This document shows positions 5,280 through 7,023 of a DNA stretch of 7,023 nucleotides, one piece after another. Below the pieces are notes generated by a model. It made no database searches and had not been told where the DNA came from. It was given only the letters and a program-made list of their open reading frames with translations. Within the stretch, counting starts at the first letter, position 1. Every line of letters begins with the position of its first letter. The DNA is taken from positions 1-7,023 of the forward strand of contig CAMLLI010000214.1 in assembly GCA_946480685.1 (NCBI GenBank), read 5' to 3'. A program made the position numbers and the translations under genes. The stretch comes from an uncultured Flammeovirgaceae bacterium. Its GTDB lineage: Bacteria; Bacteroidota; Bacteroidia; Cytophagales; Cyclobacteriaceae.

Positions 5280-7023
5280 ATGGTGAAGTACCCGATCACA
5301 ATTGTCTTTTTGTTCGTTGTAAGTTTAACAGCAGCCCAACCAAAAATCGGGCTGACGCTGAGTGGCGGTGGCGCAAAAGGTCTCGCGCATATTGGTATAC
5401 TCGAAGCTATTGACAGCGCGGGACTTAAGGTTGATTATCTCACTGGCACCAGTATGGGCAGCATCATCGGTGCCTTGTATGCTGCCGGCTATTCCGGTAA
5501 AGAGATTGAGAAGATTGCACGCGCTATGGATTGGGGAGTTCTTTTCTCAGGCAAGCCTTCCATCAGTAATGTCAACATTGACGAGAAGAATGAGTTTGGC
5601 AATTATGCGATCGAGATACCGTTCGAAAATGGAAAGTTCAAGATCGCTTCCGGAATTATTGAAGGTCAGGAGATCTGGCTGAAGTTTCAGGAACTGTTGC
5701 TTCCGGTATACGATGTCAAAGACTTTTCAAAATTTCCGATACCGTTCAAATGTGTTGCTACGGATGTAGGTACCGGTAAAGCTGTACTGCTCGACCAGGG
5801 CGAACTAGTTACCGCGATACGATCGAGCATGGCTATACCTTCCGTGTTTACGGCCATTGATTACAACGGCACCAAACTGGTAGATGGTGGTGTAGTACGA
5901 AACTTCCCGGTGCGCGATGCCAAAGCGATGGGTGCAGATATACTCATCGGTGTAAATCTTTCGCAAGGGCTTCGGCCGGCTAAAGAATTGAACAGTGCTA
6001 TAGATATACTATACCAAATCGGCTTCTACAAAGACGCTGACGACTTTGAACGCGAACGCAAACTCTGTGATATACTCATTGAACCTGATCTGAAAGATTT
6101 TACGGCCGCCAGTTTCAATAGTGCCGATAGTATTATTGAACGTGGTAAAGATACAGGCAACAAATTTTACCCGGTGTTCAAACGACTGGCAGACTCCCTT
6201 CGTCAGATATACCCCAAGTATAAAGTGACCGCCAAACGTTTACCAGCCATCAAAAAGATAACGGTAGATGACATGAAGGTTGAAGGGCTTCACCACACCA
6301 CCAAGACATCGTTCATAAACCGTCTGCATCTTGAAAAAGGAAAAGCGTATGATGGTGTTGAAGTGGCTGATGCCATTCGCAGAGTATACGGTTCACAAAA
6401 CTACAGGCGTATAGCCTATGAGTGGCAACCCACCAGCCCCGGCAAAGCCAATCTCAAATTCAATGTGATTGAGCAGCCTCTCACCTATTTCAAGGTCGGT
6501 ATACATTACCATACGTTTAGTAACGTAGCACTCATTGCAGCCGTAACATCCAAGAACCTGTTGTTCGATCGATCGAAGACAACGGTCAAGGCAAACATCA
6601 GCGAGAACTTTCGTTTTCTCATCGAGCACAATCAAACCTTCGGTGAATCAGAGAATAACAACCTGATACTTTCCATGTATCACGAGCGTTTTCGGTTTCC
6701 GATCTATGCTGATTTTGAACAGACACATATATACCGCAGCCGCTATGCCGACTTTGACGCGCGCCTTCAGCATACATTCGGGTTCAGTCAGGCGATTGGT
6801 ATAGGAGCATCGCTGGAGTATTTTAAAATCAAACCGAAGATGCGTGCCGATGTAGCCGCAGAAGCCAGCAACAGTTACCTGACAAACTATATATACTATC
6901 AACTCAATACACTCAACAAGCGAAACTTCTCCACACGCGGCTGGAATGTTAAAGGCCAACTGGGATGGGTATATGCGCAGGAACCGCGAAGCATCGCTTT
7001 CGAAACCGACTCCCTTACACAGT
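5280..7023 (+). CDS. Patatin-like phospholipase with POTRA and outer-membrane beta-barrel (C-terminus outside window)
   Basis: Translated from the ATG at 5280, the frame stays open for 581 codons to the right edge. Residues 1-19 form a signal peptide: Lys3, then a hydrophobic core ending TAA before Gln20. The patatin domain follows: oxyanion-hole SGGGAKG (28-34), nucleophile Ser58 in GTSMG (56-60), and the catalytic Asp202 of DGG. Residues of about 323-400 resemble a POTRA domain, running from IKKITVDDMKVEGL to NLKFNVIEQP. From about 402 onward, alternating aromatic and polar stretches such as YFKVGIHYHTF and GIGASLEYFKI fit a D15/BamA-type barrel. This matches the patatin-POTRA-barrel layout of PlpD-like type Vd autotransporters, common in Bacteroidota as single-chain outer-membrane proteins. 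It would be exported by Sec and inserted in the outer membrane by Bam, with the lipase domain acting on phospholipid acyl esters. It is divergent from the pigment genes, so a shared function is only possible. Start choice is supported by the signal peptide. Confidence 0.88.
   Translation, partial: MVKYPITIVFLFVVSLTAAQPKIGLTLSGGGAKGLAHIGILEAIDSAGLKVDYLTGTSMGSIIGALYAAGYSGKEIEKIARAMDWGVLFSGKPSISNVNIDEKNEFGNYAIEIPFENGKFKIASGIIEGQEIWLKFQELLLPVYDVKDFSKFPIPFKCVATDVGTGKAVLLDQGELVTAIRSSMAIPSVFTAIDYNGTKLVDGGVVRNFPVRDAKAMGADILIGVNLSQGLRPAKELNSAIDILYQIGFYKDADDFERERKLCDILIEPDLKDFTAASFNSADSIIERGKDTGNKFYPVFKRLADSLRQIYPKYKVTAKRLPAIKKITVDDMKVEGLHHTTKTSFINRLHLEKGKAYDGVEVADAIRRVYGSQNYRRIAYEWQPTSPGKANLKFNVIEQPLTYFKVGIHYHTFSNVALIAAVTSKNLLFDRSKTTVKANISENFRFLIEHNQTFGESENNNLILSMYHERFRFPIYADFEQTHIYRSRYADFDARLQHTFGFSQAIGIGASLEYFKIKPKMRADVAAEASNSYLTNYIYYQLNTLNKRNFSTRGWNVKGQLGWVYAQEPRSIAFETDSLTQ

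Noticed and set aside
6393..6959. Two minus-strand open frames within the right-hand gene
   Set aside because: They oppose the continuous 581-codon patatin-POTRA-barrel frame and show no family features.

Overview
The window comes from a member of the Bacteroidota. The evidence is the close resemblance of the ammonia-lyase, ketosynthase, ketoreductase and dehydratase to the flexirubin/aryl-polyene enzymes of that phylum, the lack of strong Shine-Dalgarno sequences before most starts, and a TAnnTTTG-type promoter element. Genus cannot be fixed from this stretch. I see no rRNA, tRNA, CRISPR array, insertion sequence or phage gene.

Layout. Positions 5112 down to 1 hold a minus-strand run of six genes. 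In transcription order they are an aromatic amino acid (probably tyrosine) ammonia-lyase, a FabG-type 3-ketoacyl-ACP reductase, a FabB/F-type ketosynthase, an acyl carrier protein, an LpxL/HtrB-like membrane acyltransferase, and the first 78 residues of a hotdog-fold dehydratase that runs off the left edge. Ketosynthase, ACP and acyltransferase are separated by only 2 and 4 bases. A 153-base gap separates the reductase from the ketosynthase and carries a candidate promoter element and a 26-base imperfect dyad. A divergent intergenic region (5113-5279) separates this run from a plus-strand gene (5280 to the right edge). That gene encodes a secreted patatin-like phospholipase fused to a POTRA domain and an outer-membrane beta-barrel; its C-terminus lies outside the window.

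How the genes fit together. The lyase would deaminate tyrosine to 4-coumarate, the aryl starter. The ACP carries the chain, the ketosynthase extends it, the ketoreductase reduces the beta-keto group, and the dehydratase removes water to leave a conjugated double bond, so repeated cycles build an aryl-polyene acid. The acyltransferase is the natural candidate for moving a fatty or polyene acyl group onto a lipid or sugar carrier at the membrane. This is the known logic of type II PKS-like aryl polyene/flexirubin loci. The dialkylresorcinol genes (darA/darB type) that would make it flexirubin rather than a plain aryl polyene are not in the window.

Novelty. I do not see a wholly undescribed system here; the core is a recognisable pigment locus. 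The points most worth checking are the dyad and promoter-like element before the ketosynthase, a perfect 13-base palindrome in the divergent region, and non-canonical active-site residues in the dehydratase (no GHFP histidine) and the ketoreductase (Asn replaced by Ser).
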